From the NCBI GenBank assembly GCA_022561775.1, contig JADFQO010000019.1, positions 1-54,170 of the forward strand: a DNA stretch of 54,170 nt, read 5' to 3'. The notes beneath the pieces are model-generated. The model had not been told where the DNA came from. It did not search any database and worked only from the letters and a program-made list of their open reading frames with translations. This document shows, in pieces, positions 1 through 7,203 of this stretch (positions within the stretch are counted from its first letter, which is position 1; each line of letters opens with the position of its first letter). The position numbers were made by a program, and so were the translations under genes. The DNA is from Myxococcales bacterium (GTDB lineage: Bacteria; Myxococcota_A; UBA9160; SMWR01).

Positions 1-39
1 GTGAATGATCTCTTCGGCGTTGTACCGTTTCTTCGGCAT
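1..39 (-). CDS. IS3-family transposase OrfA, N-terminal 13 residues
   Basis: The minus-strand ATG at 39 opens a frame reading MPKKRYNAEEIIH up to the window edge. This is a typical start for the HTH-containing OrfA of IS3 elements (basic MKKKRY..EEII pattern). AAGGAG lies about 8 bases upstream. Only the first residues are present, so no catalytic or complete HTH motif can be checked. The gene is probably transcribed from a promoter inside the IS end. Confidence 0.6.
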   Translation of the reverse strand, partial: MPKKRYNAEEIIH

Positions 40-105
40 GGTTCAGATCTCCTTACGTGGCTTTTTACCACTTTCGATCTGGACCAGTTTTTCCGGGCTA
101 GGTCA
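1..105 (-). mobile_element. 5' end of an IS3-family insertion sequence (truncated by window edge)
   Basis: On the minus strand the sequence from 105 downward reads TGACCTAGCCCGG and then AAAACTGGTCCAG, which resembles the terminal inverted repeat of IS407-type IS3 elements. It is followed by a Shine-Dalgarno-like AAGGAG and the start of a transposase. The element runs off the left edge, so its other end and second ORF are not visible. Family assignment comes from the end sequence and the first 13 residues of the transposase. Confidence 0.6.
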
Positions 106-165
106 CTCGGCGGTGGCGACGCGGCGTTTCGTGCCGAAGTGACCCCAGAGTGACCCCACGTCTTG
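103..165 (-). pseudogene. Possible remnant of an integrase C-terminus
   Basis: A minus-strand frame directly abutting the IS end reads ..VGSLWGHFGTKRRVATAE and then TGA at 105-103. The WGH...KRR tail resembles the C-terminal end of some tyrosine recombinases, but no catalytic motif is present. It sits between the IS end and a tRNA 3' fragment, a usual place for integrase debris. The call is weak because about 20 residues is all there is. Confidence 0.25.
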
Positions 166-166
166 G

Positions 167-194
167 TGGCGTCCCCAACGGGACTCGAACCCGC
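167..194 (-). tRNA. tRNA 3' fragment (T-arm, acceptor 3' strand, CCA)
   Basis: The minus strand reads GCGGG-TTCGAGT-CCCGT, a good T stem-loop, followed by TGGGGAC, G and CCA. The matching 5' acceptor strand (GTCCCCA) is not found upstream on this strand, so this is a 3' fragment and not a whole tRNA gene. Such fragments are usually attachment-site duplicates left by integrative elements. It differs from the tRNA-Ala at 9758-9833, so it belongs to a different integration event. Confidence 0.5.
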
Positions 195-197
195 TCT

Positions 198-253
198 CAC
201 GAAAGCGTAAAGGTCCGAAATAGAAGGCTTTCGCGCACTTACGCTATTTCGTG
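198..253. repeat. Imperfect inverted repeat beside the tRNA fragment
   Basis: CACGAAAGCGTAA at 198-210 is mirrored by TTACGCTATTTCGTG at 239-253. The arms match except for two extra bases in the second. The hairpin has a 28-base loop and could be an arm-type recombinase site or a decayed variable-arm structure of the adjacent tRNA remnant. Function is not known. Confidence 0.4.
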
Positions 254-375
254 ATGCGCCCCGTTGCGCCTAGTTGAGCAAAAGTCCCCACAAAATCCAC
301 TACAATTTCAGAAAGTACTTGACCTCGGTTTCCGTTTGGGCGCACGCTGGATACGGTGGTGGGGTTGGAGTGATT

Positions 376-1347
376 ATGAGATTGAGTGTATTCGCAGCAG
401 CAGTGGGTAGCGCGGTGGCTCTCGTAGGGTTCGCGGGCGTGGCCAATGCAAGCGCCACCATCGACCTGATCTGGGCCGACACCGGCACGGACACGATCAG
501 CAACGTGAACACGTCCTCAGACATCACCCTGCAGGTGATCCTGACCGCAGGCCCCAACGGCTCAACGGGCGCCGGCGTCAGCGTCGACTACAGCACTGTT
601 GTTGGCCAGCTTGTAGTGATCGAATTCGCGAGCACGCCCGGTGGCCCGCTGCCGCTCACTCTCGGGGAGACAATCGACACCGGATCGCGGGTTGAGTTCA
701 TCAACTCCATCGCGCTGATACCCTTCGGTATTGGTACTGGCCTCTCGGAAGGTCAGAGCGCCCAGCTCGGAACGGTCACGTTTCACAAGGATGTGTTCGG
801 CGATGGCATCTTCGAGGTCCGGTCAGACGCCAATGGCCCGATCGACGACGTCTTGAACCTCTTCGGCGAAGTCATCAACGACACGACCACGTTCAACAGC
901 GCGTTTCTGTGTAATACGGCAGGGTTGTGTCCAACACCAACGGCCACGCCCACAGCCACGCCCACAGCCACGCCGACCGCGACTCCGCCACCGCCGGGTT
1001 CATGCGCGGCAATCTGGCGAGTGAGCAAGATCGTTACGATTGGGAAGGGCCAGAGCCCGACCAATAACTCGAAGGTCAGTCACACCATCTTCGGGAATAT
1101 CGTGGACCCGGGCTCGCTCGGATCGACGGCCCACCGCATCCCGGTCTGTGCGGGCACGGAGGTCACCATCGCGGTGTCGGACAGCACTGGCACTCCGACC
1201 GTTACCGCTGGTGGCAGCCTCTCGTGTGGTTTGTCACGAAGACTTGCAACGCGTTGCACGGGCGTGGTCAATGTCACGGAGAAGTTCAAGGTGGTCTCCT
1301 CCGACGGCAAAGACACCGACCGGATGACCCTCCTTCCCAAATTGTAA
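376..1347 (+). CDS. Secreted protein with Thr-Pro linker, function unknown
   Basis: The chosen start is the ATG at 376 because it is preceded by GGAG and begins a clear Sec signal peptide (MRLSVFAAAVG..., cleavage near ANA-SA). The longer frame from 274 adds an unlikely leader. The mature N-terminal part, to about residue 185, is beta-rich and Gly/Thr-rich, vaguely like cohesin or surface-adhesion modules. A PTATPTATP low-complexity linker of about 20 residues then precedes a C-terminal region with four or five cysteines (SCAAIW, PVCAG, LSCGL, TRCTG), probably disulfide-bonded. The product is likely exported or surface-exposed. No catalytic motif is recognised. It stands alone between the edge mosaic and the integrative element and may be cargo. 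Confidence 0.6.
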   Translation: MRLSVFAAAVGSAVALVGFAGVANASATIDLIWADTGTDTISNVNTSSDITLQVILTAGPNGSTGAGVSVDYSTVVGQLVVIEFASTPGGPLPLTLGETIDTGSRVEFINSIALIPFGIGTGLSEGQSAQLGTVTFHKDVFGDGIFEVRSDANGPIDDVLNLFGEVINDTTTFNSAFLCNTAGLCPTPTATPTATPTATPTATPPPPGSCAAIWRVSKIVTIGKGQSPTNNSKVSHTIFGNIVDPGSLGSTAHRIPVCAGTEVTIAVSDSTGTPTVTAGGSLSCGLSRRLATRCTGVVNVTEKFKVVSSDGKDTDRMTLLPKL

Positions 1348-1830
1348 CGGATAGGGTCTGAGCTGATGAGCGCGGGCGGCGTTCGCTCGCTACCCGCGGC
1401 TAACGGCGGGTATCTGCGTGATGCGGCGCGGATCAAGGCGACTTGTGCAAGGCAACAAGAAGGATCACCAAGACCTGCAAATAGTCGCCGAATTGCCGTA
1501 GGTGCTTTTCTGCTGGCTTTGGCGGGCCCACCCAGGGTTCGAGACGATGAGCCAGGTGCCCGTTCTAGCTACATCGCCGGGAATCGAAGCATTCGAGCCG
1601 ACTGGGTCAGAACCCCGTCTTCGCGACGACTCACCCGCAACCCGACCGTGACGGCGCTTTCAGGGATACGCGGCATCAGACAGTCCTCCTTTGGATCTTC
1701 TTCGGGGAAGGCTGACGCCTCACCCGCTCAGCCCGGCGCGCTTCACGCCTGCTCGGCTCGTTGAGCAGGGCTTCGGCAAACCGCAAACCCGCGTCTCGGC
1801 GCCAGTATGCGGCCCGGCGGGTTCGGCGCG
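1348..1830. other. Gap with no convincing gene
   Basis: Open frames here are Arg/Ser/Pro-rich with no homology signal or ribosome binding site. The only structure seen is a 7-bp hairpin, CCTGCTC / GAGCAGG, at 1748-1769. It lies about 60 bases past the last gene of the minus-strand operon and could act as a weak terminator, but it has no T-run. Confidence 0.4.
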
Positions 1831-2157
1831 TCACACGCACGCCGGAGTATCGGGGGTTTCCGTCAGCACTAGGTTGTAGTTCGATTTCGCCCGTTGAAAC
1901 TCGGCGTCCGCGCGTTCGAGTGCGACCTGCGCGGCCTTTATCTCCGACTCGAAGCGCCCGGACTCACGCAACCACTTGAGCTGGTGAGCCGGCGATCCGA
2001 CCGGACTCTGGTAGGTTGCGTCCTGCAACATACCGCGAAAATCTTGCACGGCAGCGGCAGTCTCTCCACAGATGTACACGAGTCGAAGCATGTTGCCGCC
2101 GAAACGCGAAACAAGGCAATCCTCTGGCTGTGTTGTCGCTTTCGATGCTGTCTTCAT
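1831..2157 (-). CDS. Hypothetical protein, last gene of the element operon
   Basis: This 108-residue frame starts at an ATG one base beyond the stop of the upstream gene, so it is probably translated by coupling. The C-terminal half (ESEIKAAQVALERADAEFQRAK) is Ala/Glu/Lys-rich and likely forms a coiled-coil helix. No family is recognised. It lies in a phage-like operon behind the scaffold-like gene, where small virion or regulatory genes are common. Confidence 0.5.
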   Translation of the reverse strand: MKTASKATTQPEDCLVSRFGGNMLRLVYICGETAAAVQDFRGMLQDATYQSPVGSPAHQLKWLRESGRFESEIKAAQVALERADAEFQRAKSNYNLVLTETPDTPACV

Positions 2158-2158
2158 G

Positions 2159-2413
2159 TCACGTCCCCCCGTTCGTTTCGTCGGCTAGGTTCACGAACTC
2201 CATGATCCCGGCCGCAAATTTAACGTACCAGTCGGCGGCCCCTCTGTGGTTCGCTCGGGTCAGTGCAATATCCAACGCCCGGAGCTTTTGCGGGTCGTCT
2301 CCGACGAATTCATAGAAACGCTCAGCGAAAGCCTTGATGTCGCCCTTGCCACAGCGCACGGAAAGTGCCGTCGCTCGTTCGATGCAAAGGAAGCGATATT
2401 CAACGCGGTCCAT
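2159..2413 (-). CDS. Hypothetical protein in the element operon
   Basis: This 84-residue frame has an ATG at 2413 immediately following the TAG of the upstream gene at 2414. It contains several short helices (GDIKAFAERFYEFVGDDPQKLRAL). No membrane segment, metal motif or known domain is seen. Its tight packing between two other small genes supports it being real. Function is unknown. Confidence 0.5.
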   Translation of the reverse strand: MDRVEYRFLCIERATALSVRCGKGDIKAFAERFYEFVGDDPQKLRALDIALTRANHRGAADWYVKFAAGIMEFVNLADETNGGT

Positions 2414-2854
2414 CTAGTCGAACAACTTATCGAAGCTGGCCTTCAATGCGCGCGCCTGGGCCAAGTCCTCTCGGACGTCCTGCTCACGCGCTGCAATCTC
2501 GGTCTCCCGCGACTCCAGCTTCTCCAACCGCTGCTCGTAAGTCGCGATCAGGTCGTCGGCTTTATGCCGTTTTTCCGTCTCGGTCGTGGCCGTAGCGTTG
2601 GCACTCTTTAGGATTTCATCGGCCTTGCGCTTTGCGTCGGACAGTGTGGTCGTTGCTTCTTGAAGCGTGCCCGCAGCCTTGTCCCTGAGCCTGTCGATAT
2701 CTCCGATCTTGCCCCAGGCGAGAATCTTCGCGTTGACCTCGTCGTAGGCCTCGTGGATCGTTGACAAAATCTTCTCGACTTCGTCGTCGTTTCGGATCAG
2801 CTCAACCAGGGACTCGAGGAACCGGAGGCCCGACGGGATTGCCATTGTATTCAT
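2414..2854 (-). CDS. Coiled-coil hypothetical protein in the element operon
   Basis: The product has 146 residues. Residues 1-45 are a short helical domain, and from about residue 55 to the end it is almost continuous heptad-rich helix (Ala/Glu/Lys/Thr, for example EKRHKADDLIATYEQRLEKLESRE), predicted to be a long coiled coil. AGGAGA lies just upstream of the ATG. It follows the scaffold-like gene by 16 bases. Long coiled-coil proteins at this position in phage operons can be scaffolds, tail-tube chaperones or size-determination factors. No specific family is recognised. Confidence 0.55.
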   Translation of the reverse strand: MNTMAIPSGLRFLESLVELIRNDDEVEKILSTIHEAYDEVNAKILAWGKIGDIDRLRDKAAGTLQEATTTLSDAKRKADEILKSANATATTETEKRHKADDLIATYEQRLEKLESRETEIAAREQDVREDLAQARALKASFDKLFD

Positions 2855-2870
2855 TGTGTTCTCCTATCGT

Positions 2871-4073
2871 TCAATCGTATGCGATCTTGTAAAGTTGATT
2901 TCTCCGTGCCACCAGTGCGCGGTGCGACTGGAGGCCAAGGACCGCGACGTCCGTTGTCCACAGTTCGGGGTCCTTTTCGAGCTTGGCAATCTCGGCTTGG
3001 GCCTCAGCCCGACTCATTTGATCCACTGACTCGCCGATCGTCTTGCCTGCGAAGCGCCCATCGGCGCTGCGGCTTGTGGTCGGAGCTTCCGCGATTCGGT
3101 TCAACTCGTTGAATCGCGCCAGGACTCGCCCCTCTTGCTCGGGGCGGTCCTGTGGTTCGGCTATGTTAGTCAGCGCCTTTGAAAGCTCTTGCCCAAGTCC
3201 CTTGACGTCGGCGTATTGCTTCAGCTCAGCCTTCGCCGCGGCCTTCGCTTCGGCGGTAGCCGGATCGACCTGCACGGGCGCACGCTCCGGGAAGGCGCGA
3301 TCGAACACCTTCTGGTGCTTCGCGACGGCCACACGATGGGCGGGCGTGTCACTCGCGTCGAAGAAATGCTTGTTGAAGTTTTCATCTGTCTCGAGCTCGT
3401 CGAGTTCTGTCTGCGCGAGTTCTTGCGAGCTTTCAAGCGCCATATGTCCTCCGAGTTTTGCGAGCATCTTGATGAGCGTGGGCGAGTCGCCGAACAAGCT
3501 CCCGTCCGCAAGCCTGATTTGAGTGAGCCGCTGAACCTCGTCGGCGCCCAAGAGATTCGCGGCAACGTCTCTTGCGGTTTGGATCTTCGCTTCGTACCCG
3601 TCTTTCCATTCGTGTTGCAACGCCCGTCGCGACTGGGCAGCGCTGGCCGCAGCCGCTTCGTCCATCTGTGCGTCCGCTTGTTCCTGGGCGGCCTCCATCA
3701 ACCCAGGAAGGCGCTCGGACTGACCCTTCGAGTACGAGTTCATCAACTTCGACAGCACCTCGGGCGCAATGCCCTCCTTGAGTGCTTCGTCGTACAGCTT
3801 CAAGGCGGCGTTGTGGTCCCAGTGCTCGGCGAGGTTTTCGGGGATCGTGGTCGCGTTCAAGGCGCTAATCATCTCCGGCGACACGCCTGGGTCGACTGGT
3901 ACGGATTCGGGTTCGGGCTGGAACGTGTCGGGTGTGTCGGAGTCCGCACCGGCCGTCGAACCCTCGGAGGCCGGAGCGAATAGCTCGGGGTGAGCCTCGT
4001 CGCCGCCGAAATCACCAACAGCAGGGACGGATTCGCCCGCGGCCTCCGGGGCCACGCTAATCGGTTCAGTCAT
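2871..4073 (-). CDS. Phage scaffold-like protein
   Basis: The product has 400 residues with no hydrophobic core region. An acidic, Pro/Ser-rich disordered N-terminus (about residues 1-75) precedes a helical, Ala/Glu/Gln-rich body. The central segment, WKDGYEAKI..ARDVAANLLG and then LFGDSPTLIKMLAKLGGHM (roughly residues 155-210), matches the pattern of capsid-assembly scaffolding proteins of podovirus-like phages, where a tryptophan/glycine block precedes a 'hP.L..ll..lG' helix. Family membership is inferred from this pattern and composition. It lies between the replication gene and the coiled-coil gene. No major capsid gene follows, which is unusual because scaffold and capsid are normally adjacent. 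AGGAGA precedes the ATG. Confidence 0.5.
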   Translation of the reverse strand: MTEPISVAPEAAGESVPAVGDFGGDEAHPELFAPASEGSTAGADSDTPDTFQPEPESVPVDPGVSPEMISALNATTIPENLAEHWDHNAALKLYDEALKEGIAPEVLSKLMNSYSKGQSERLPGLMEAAQEQADAQMDEAAAASAAQSRRALQHEWKDGYEAKIQTARDVAANLLGADEVQRLTQIRLADGSLFGDSPTLIKMLAKLGGHMALESSQELAQTELDELETDENFNKHFFDASDTPAHRVAVAKHQKVFDRAFPERAPVQVDPATAEAKAAAKAELKQYADVKGLGQELSKALTNIAEPQDRPEQEGRVLARFNELNRIAEAPTTSRSADGRFAGKTIGESVDQMSRAEAQAEIAKLEKDPELWTTDVAVLGLQSHRALVARRNQLYKIAYD

Positions 4074-4136
4074 TTCGATTTCTCCTGTTCATTCACGCCG
4101 GGCGGCGTCGGAGGCCTGCTATCAGGACGGCGACGC

Positions 4137-6041
4137 TCAAAACGGAACCTCTTCTGGGTCTTCCCGGCTAGCTTCCGGTTTCTCAACCGCTACCCCGCTA
4201 CCAGTCAATGTTTCCAGGCAGTTAGCGCGATCCCAACCGCTACCGGCACCTACGGCCGGTAGCGGTTGAGAAACCGCCAAGTGCCTGTTTTCATTGGAAG
4301 GTAGCGGGGTAGCGGTTGGTTCCGTGGAAGCCTGGGCATTGGGGGGCAGATATCGCTTGAACGCTTCCGAGAAGTCCGCGAAGGCGTATCCCCTGATGTT
4401 CTCATTCTTGACCTTGTGCTGATCTGGACTGACCATGAAAGGCTTCAGACGCCGGGCGAGCGCGTTCGTCGTCAGCGGTTTGCCTCCGCGCCTGATCTCT
4501 GACCATGGCCGATCCTGTAGGTCGACGAGCCCCTCGCATAGATCGTGGCTTGGCATGACCTCCGGGTTTCCCCTCCCGTCGAAGATGCCCCGAATGTCCG
4601 CAAGCAGGAGCACCCCGATGGACGACTCATCCTCGGCCGGCGTCAACGCCTTCGCCGCATCTCGGGCCAGCTTCGGCCAGTCGCCGCCGGCCAGGTCGGC
4701 GATTGCGATGAGCGGGCGCCAGTTATCGCGGGCTCGGTCGTGGAGGCCGTCTGGCAAATCAGGATCCGCTGCGCGCAGCTCGTCGAGGTGGTCGGCCGCC
4801 CAGCGGGCCGCGCTACGGGGGAAGTCCGAGAGCCCCGCGCCATCGTCCAAGCGGAACCGCTTGACCTTCTCGGCCGGGAGCCGCCGCCGCATCGGAATGA
4901 CGATCGCGCGGTCCTCGAGCGTCCCCGGAAGAGAACCGATCAGCGCAATCGCCACCGCGCCCCAGGTATGGAACCTGCGCGGCTCGTGGTCTTCGCCGGT
5001 CGTGCGGATGACGTACGCGGTCGCGCGATAATGACCCGAGTTCAAAACGCCACGCAGCTCATCCGAATCGCGCAAGAACGTGTCCGCTTCGTCGATCAGG
5101 AGCGTCGGGCCCCACTTTTCGATCGAACGGAAGAGCGCCGCTGAAGTGATGTTGGCCGCCGGCAGGGGACGCGGGACGAGGTGAGCCACCACGTCGATGG
5201 TCAGCGTCTTCGCGCAGCGCTTTTCCGGTGACGTGAGGGCGAGCCGCGGCGACACCGTGAACGCCTCGAGTGCGTGCGTGTGCAAGCTAAAGAGTGCAAT
5301 CGCTGTGTCCGCGTGCTTCGGGAGCGCGATATAGCGGCGGAGTTCCGTACACACGCAATTAAGCCAGTTGCCGGCGTCGACCGGCTCGGGCCAGGGCTCA
5401 AGTTCTGGAAAATCCACGGCGGTGCCTTGGTTGGTGGCGGAGTCGCGGTTCTGCGGTCGCCGCTTTGCGACCTCTTCGTCGAGCGTGGAAGCGCGAATCC
5501 CGAGATCCTCCGCCTCTTCCTTTCGGTGGCGGTCGTACTCGACAGGCGAAAGTTTGCCGAGCGCCTCGAACTTCGCGCTCAGGTCGTCGCCTGGGTCTTG
5601 CGGGGGACTGAGAACGATGGCGGGGTTGGCCGCACCGTTGGATTTCTGCGCCGGCCCAGCGCTCCGTTGCGCATCCGCCGAGGCTTTCGCGTTCCCGACG
5701 GTCAGCGCGTAATAGCCGTCGTGCTTCTCTGTGGCTCCCGCTTCCGTTCTGCGGTAGCGAAGCGCGTGGATAATCTCGGTATGGTCGATCCCCTCACGGG
5801 CGAGAATGTTCGCGATGCTTTGGTCGATGCCACTTTGTGATTCGTCGCCGAGCCCGGCAGTGTCCCCCTGCCATCTCTTCCGCAGCTTCTGTAGCTCGTC
5901 GCACTGGGTTTGCAGCAGGGCTTTCACACTATCAGGAAGAGCCCCATCGAACGGTTCGCGTTCGTGAACCTCGACGCCCTTGGCGCCGGCCAGCGCTTCG
6001 CCGCGTTGCTCGAAGACCTCGAAGTCCTCAGTGGAATACAT
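4137..6041 (-). CDS. DUF3631-type helicase part of a primase-helicase
   Basis: The long minus-strand frame is homologous-looking from the ATG at 6041 (MYSTEDFEVF). The ATPase core has a degenerate Walker A, SPEKRCAKT (about residue 268), where the family has SPEKRCGKT, and a Walker B, LLIDEADTF (about 312). The C-terminal DUF3631 hallmarks are present: LLADIRGIFDGRG, LVDLQDRPWSEIRRGGKPLT, LARRLKPF and GYAFADFSEAFKRYLPP. Such proteins unwind DNA for plasmid, phage or satellite replication. Residues before 6041 in this frame are an out-of-frame reading of the primase part. Two frameshifts separate this piece from its N-terminal domain. Together with the Gly-to-Ala change in Walker A, this suggests an inactive or decaying gene, or sequencing errors. 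Confidence 0.65.
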   Translation of the reverse strand: MYSTEDFEVFEQRGEALAGAKGVEVHEREPFDGALPDSVKALLQTQCDELQKLRKRWQGDTAGLGDESQSGIDQSIANILAREGIDHTEIIHALRYRRTEAGATEKHDGYYALTVGNAKASADAQRSAGPAQKSNGAANPAIVLSPPQDPGDDLSAKFEALGKLSPVEYDRHRKEEAEDLGIRASTLDEEVAKRRPQNRDSATNQGTAVDFPELEPWPEPVDAGNWLNCVCTELRRYIALPKHADTAIALFSLHTHALEAFTVSPRLALTSPEKRCAKTLTIDVVAHLVPRPLPAANITSAALFRSIEKWGPTLLIDEADTFLRDSDELRGVLNSGHYRATAYVIRTTGEDHEPRRFHTWGAVAIALIGSLPGTLEDRAIVIPMRRRLPAEKVKRFRLDDGAGLSDFPRSAARWAADHLDELRAADPDLPDGLHDRARDNWRPLIAIADLAGGDWPKLARDAAKALTPAEDESSIGVLLLADIRGIFDGRGNPEVMPSHDLCEGLVDLQDRPWSEIRRGGKPLTTNALARRLKPFMVSPDQHKVKNENIRGYAFADFSEAFKRYLPPNAQASTEPTATPLPSNENRHLAVSQPLPAVGAGSGWDRANCLETLTGSGVAVEKPEASREDPEEVPF

Positions 6042-6242
6042 GAGCGATATCGGATTCAAGGAGCACGGCCGGTGCTTCGGTGCGGCCCTTGGCGCGTTTC
6101 TTAGCGTCGGGGTAATTCGTGGTGCCCGGAACACGCAGGATCCGGGTTGAGTCGGTCGCAGCTCGGTCCGCGTGAAGTACGTCGGCGATGCCCTTCAGAG
6201 TGTGCTCGAGGCGTGTGCGGTTCACCGCCGAGCTCAGGTCTA
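6028..6242 (-). pseudogene. Middle fragment of the primase-helicase gene, out of frame
   Basis: A short frame reads EPLDLSSAVNRTRLEH..., then TDSTRILRVPGTTNYPD, up to ESDIAHV. This is the second half of the primase-like (AEP/RepB-type) domain; the 'R.LRVPGT.N.K' block is characteristic. Upstream it should join LYWLLT of the 6240-6659 frame near 6252, and downstream it should join YSTEDF near 6040. Each join needs a one- or two-base correction. Conserved sequence on both sides of each join argues that these are frame disruptions in one original gene. Confidence 0.55.
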
Positions 6243-6659
6243 AAGGCTCGTTAGCAGCCAGTAAAGATGTTCGCCGCCACCGGATGCCACGCGCATCGAA
6301 GGGGGGTGGGGAAACGTCTTGAGGGCGGTGACCAACGCTTCGGCGTCGCCTTCGTTTTTGTAATCTACGTCAGCCCAGAGAACGCGCGTCGAATGAAGGT
6401 GTTTCTTGTCGCCAGCGCCCGGAGCCGTGCTGTTCGAGATCCGGGTCGCCATGCCGATATACACGTTGTAACCGTCGGTGACCCCATTCGATAGGGCTTT
6501 CTCAACAGCGGGAACACCGGAGAACGTTCGACGCTCAGTGACGCCGTCTGGAGAGATGGTGCGCACGTCGATGAATCCGCCGAGGCCGCTGAAGAGAGCC
6601 TCCAGGTAGGCGTGACGCTGGGCTTTGGGCGCGAGCGGTGCGATCTCCGCGGCGGTCAT
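6240..6659 (-). CDS. Primase domain N-terminal fragment of the primase-helicase
   Basis: The fragment has 139 residues and starts at an ATG that overlaps the upstream gene stop (ATGA at 6659-6656). The block VLWADVDYKNEGDA, followed by PSMRVASGGGEHLYWLL, carries the conserved 'D-h-D' and 'SG.G.HhYWLL' features of the AEP/RepB-like primase domain found in satellite and plasmid replication proteins. It should make primers for element replication. It ends prematurely at TAG (6242-6240), just after LYWLLTSL, because of an apparent one-base deletion near 6252. Confidence 0.6.
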   Translation of the reverse strand: MTAAEIAPLAPKAQRHAYLEALFSGLGGFIDVRTISPDGVTERRTFSGVPAVEKALSNGVTDGYNVYIGMATRISNSTAPGAGDKKHLHSTRVLWADVDYKNEGDAEALVTALKTFPHPPSMRVASGGGEHLYWLLTSL

Positions 6660-6976
6660 GATGCGGTCTCCGCGTCGATCGCCTCGAGCCGGCGCGCGAG
6701 TGTGCGATGGCGGTGTTCAACCAGGCCGGAGAACCTACAACCAGAAGCTTCGAGCTGATCGAGAACCTCAGCGCGCTCGCCGCGTCGGGTGCGTTCTTGT
6801 CGCAACTTGATAACGAAATCGGCTAGCACGAGTCCCGCCGCTTCCGCGGTCGACGAGTTGAGCGATTCCGCATAACGTCGAAGATCGTTCGCCATGCGTG
6901 CCGGAAGTAGCGTGTGAACGATTTGCCGACGCCCCGCGGTGTGGGGACGACGGGGCCGTAGCGGCGTAACGCTCAT
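6656..6976 (-). CDS. Small basic hypothetical protein in the replication operon
   Basis: The product has 106 residues and overlaps both neighbours by 4 bases, so it is translationally coupled. It has a basic N-terminus (TPLRPRRPHTAGRR) followed by a segment like a ribbon-helix-helix or short helical dimer (IVHTLLPARMANDLRRYAESLNSSTAEAAGLVLADFV). The pattern 'P..h...l..ya...n.s..eaa' suggests a small DNA-binding, copy-control-type protein. This is a structural guess; no family is firmly recognised. Confidence 0.55.
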   Translation of the reverse strand: MSVTPLRPRRPHTAGRRQIVHTLLPARMANDLRRYAESLNSSTAEAAGLVLADFVIKLRQERTRRGERAEVLDQLEASGCRFSGLVEHRHRTLARRLEAIDAETAS

Positions 6977-7203
6977 GTTGCGTGCTCAGACAGGTAATTG
7001 ACGAGCGAGCGTTTCAACACAAACCGGTGACGACCAAGCTTTGCCGTCGCGATCGTGCCAGACCCGATCAGGTCGTAGAGGAAGGAACGCGAGCAACCGA
7101 GAAACGTCGCGCCGTCTTGGATCGACAGGGCGCCGCTCGAAGCAAGCTCCTCAAGGTCGTCCTTACCATCTGGATGCAAATGGCGAACGGTGGCCCCGCT
7201 CAC
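6973..7203 (-). CDS. Excisionase-like HTH protein
   Basis: The proposed start is the GTG at 7203, which overlaps the TGA of the preceding gene (7202-7200) in a GTGA coupling; this yields 76 residues. The segment LSIQDGATFLGCSRSFLYDLIGSGTIATAKLGRHRFVLKRSLVNYL is a classical MerR-like winged HTH of the HTH_17/AlpA excisionase type, with 'G' and 'R.RF' turns and a C-terminal 'YL' cap. It probably acts as excisionase or operon regulator. A longer 152-residue frame starting at 7431 exists but is an artefact of a homopolymer frameshift (see the next entry). Confidence 0.6.
   Translation of the reverse strand: MSGATVRHLHPDGKDDLEELASSGALSIQDGATFLGCSRSFLYDLIGSGTIATAKLGRHRFVLKRSLVNYLSEHAT

Noticed and set aside
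167..260. Complete class II tRNA on the minus strand
   Set aside because: No 5' acceptor strand complementary to TGGGGAC and no D-arm could be found.
924..990. CRISPR-like or tandem-repeat array
   Set aside because: The short CCAACACCAACGGCC-type repeats encode the PTATP linker of a secreted protein; there are no spacers.
1366..1764. 132-residue ORF after the secreted protein
   Set aside because: Composition is Arg/Ser/Pro-rich, no ribosome binding site and no homology pattern.
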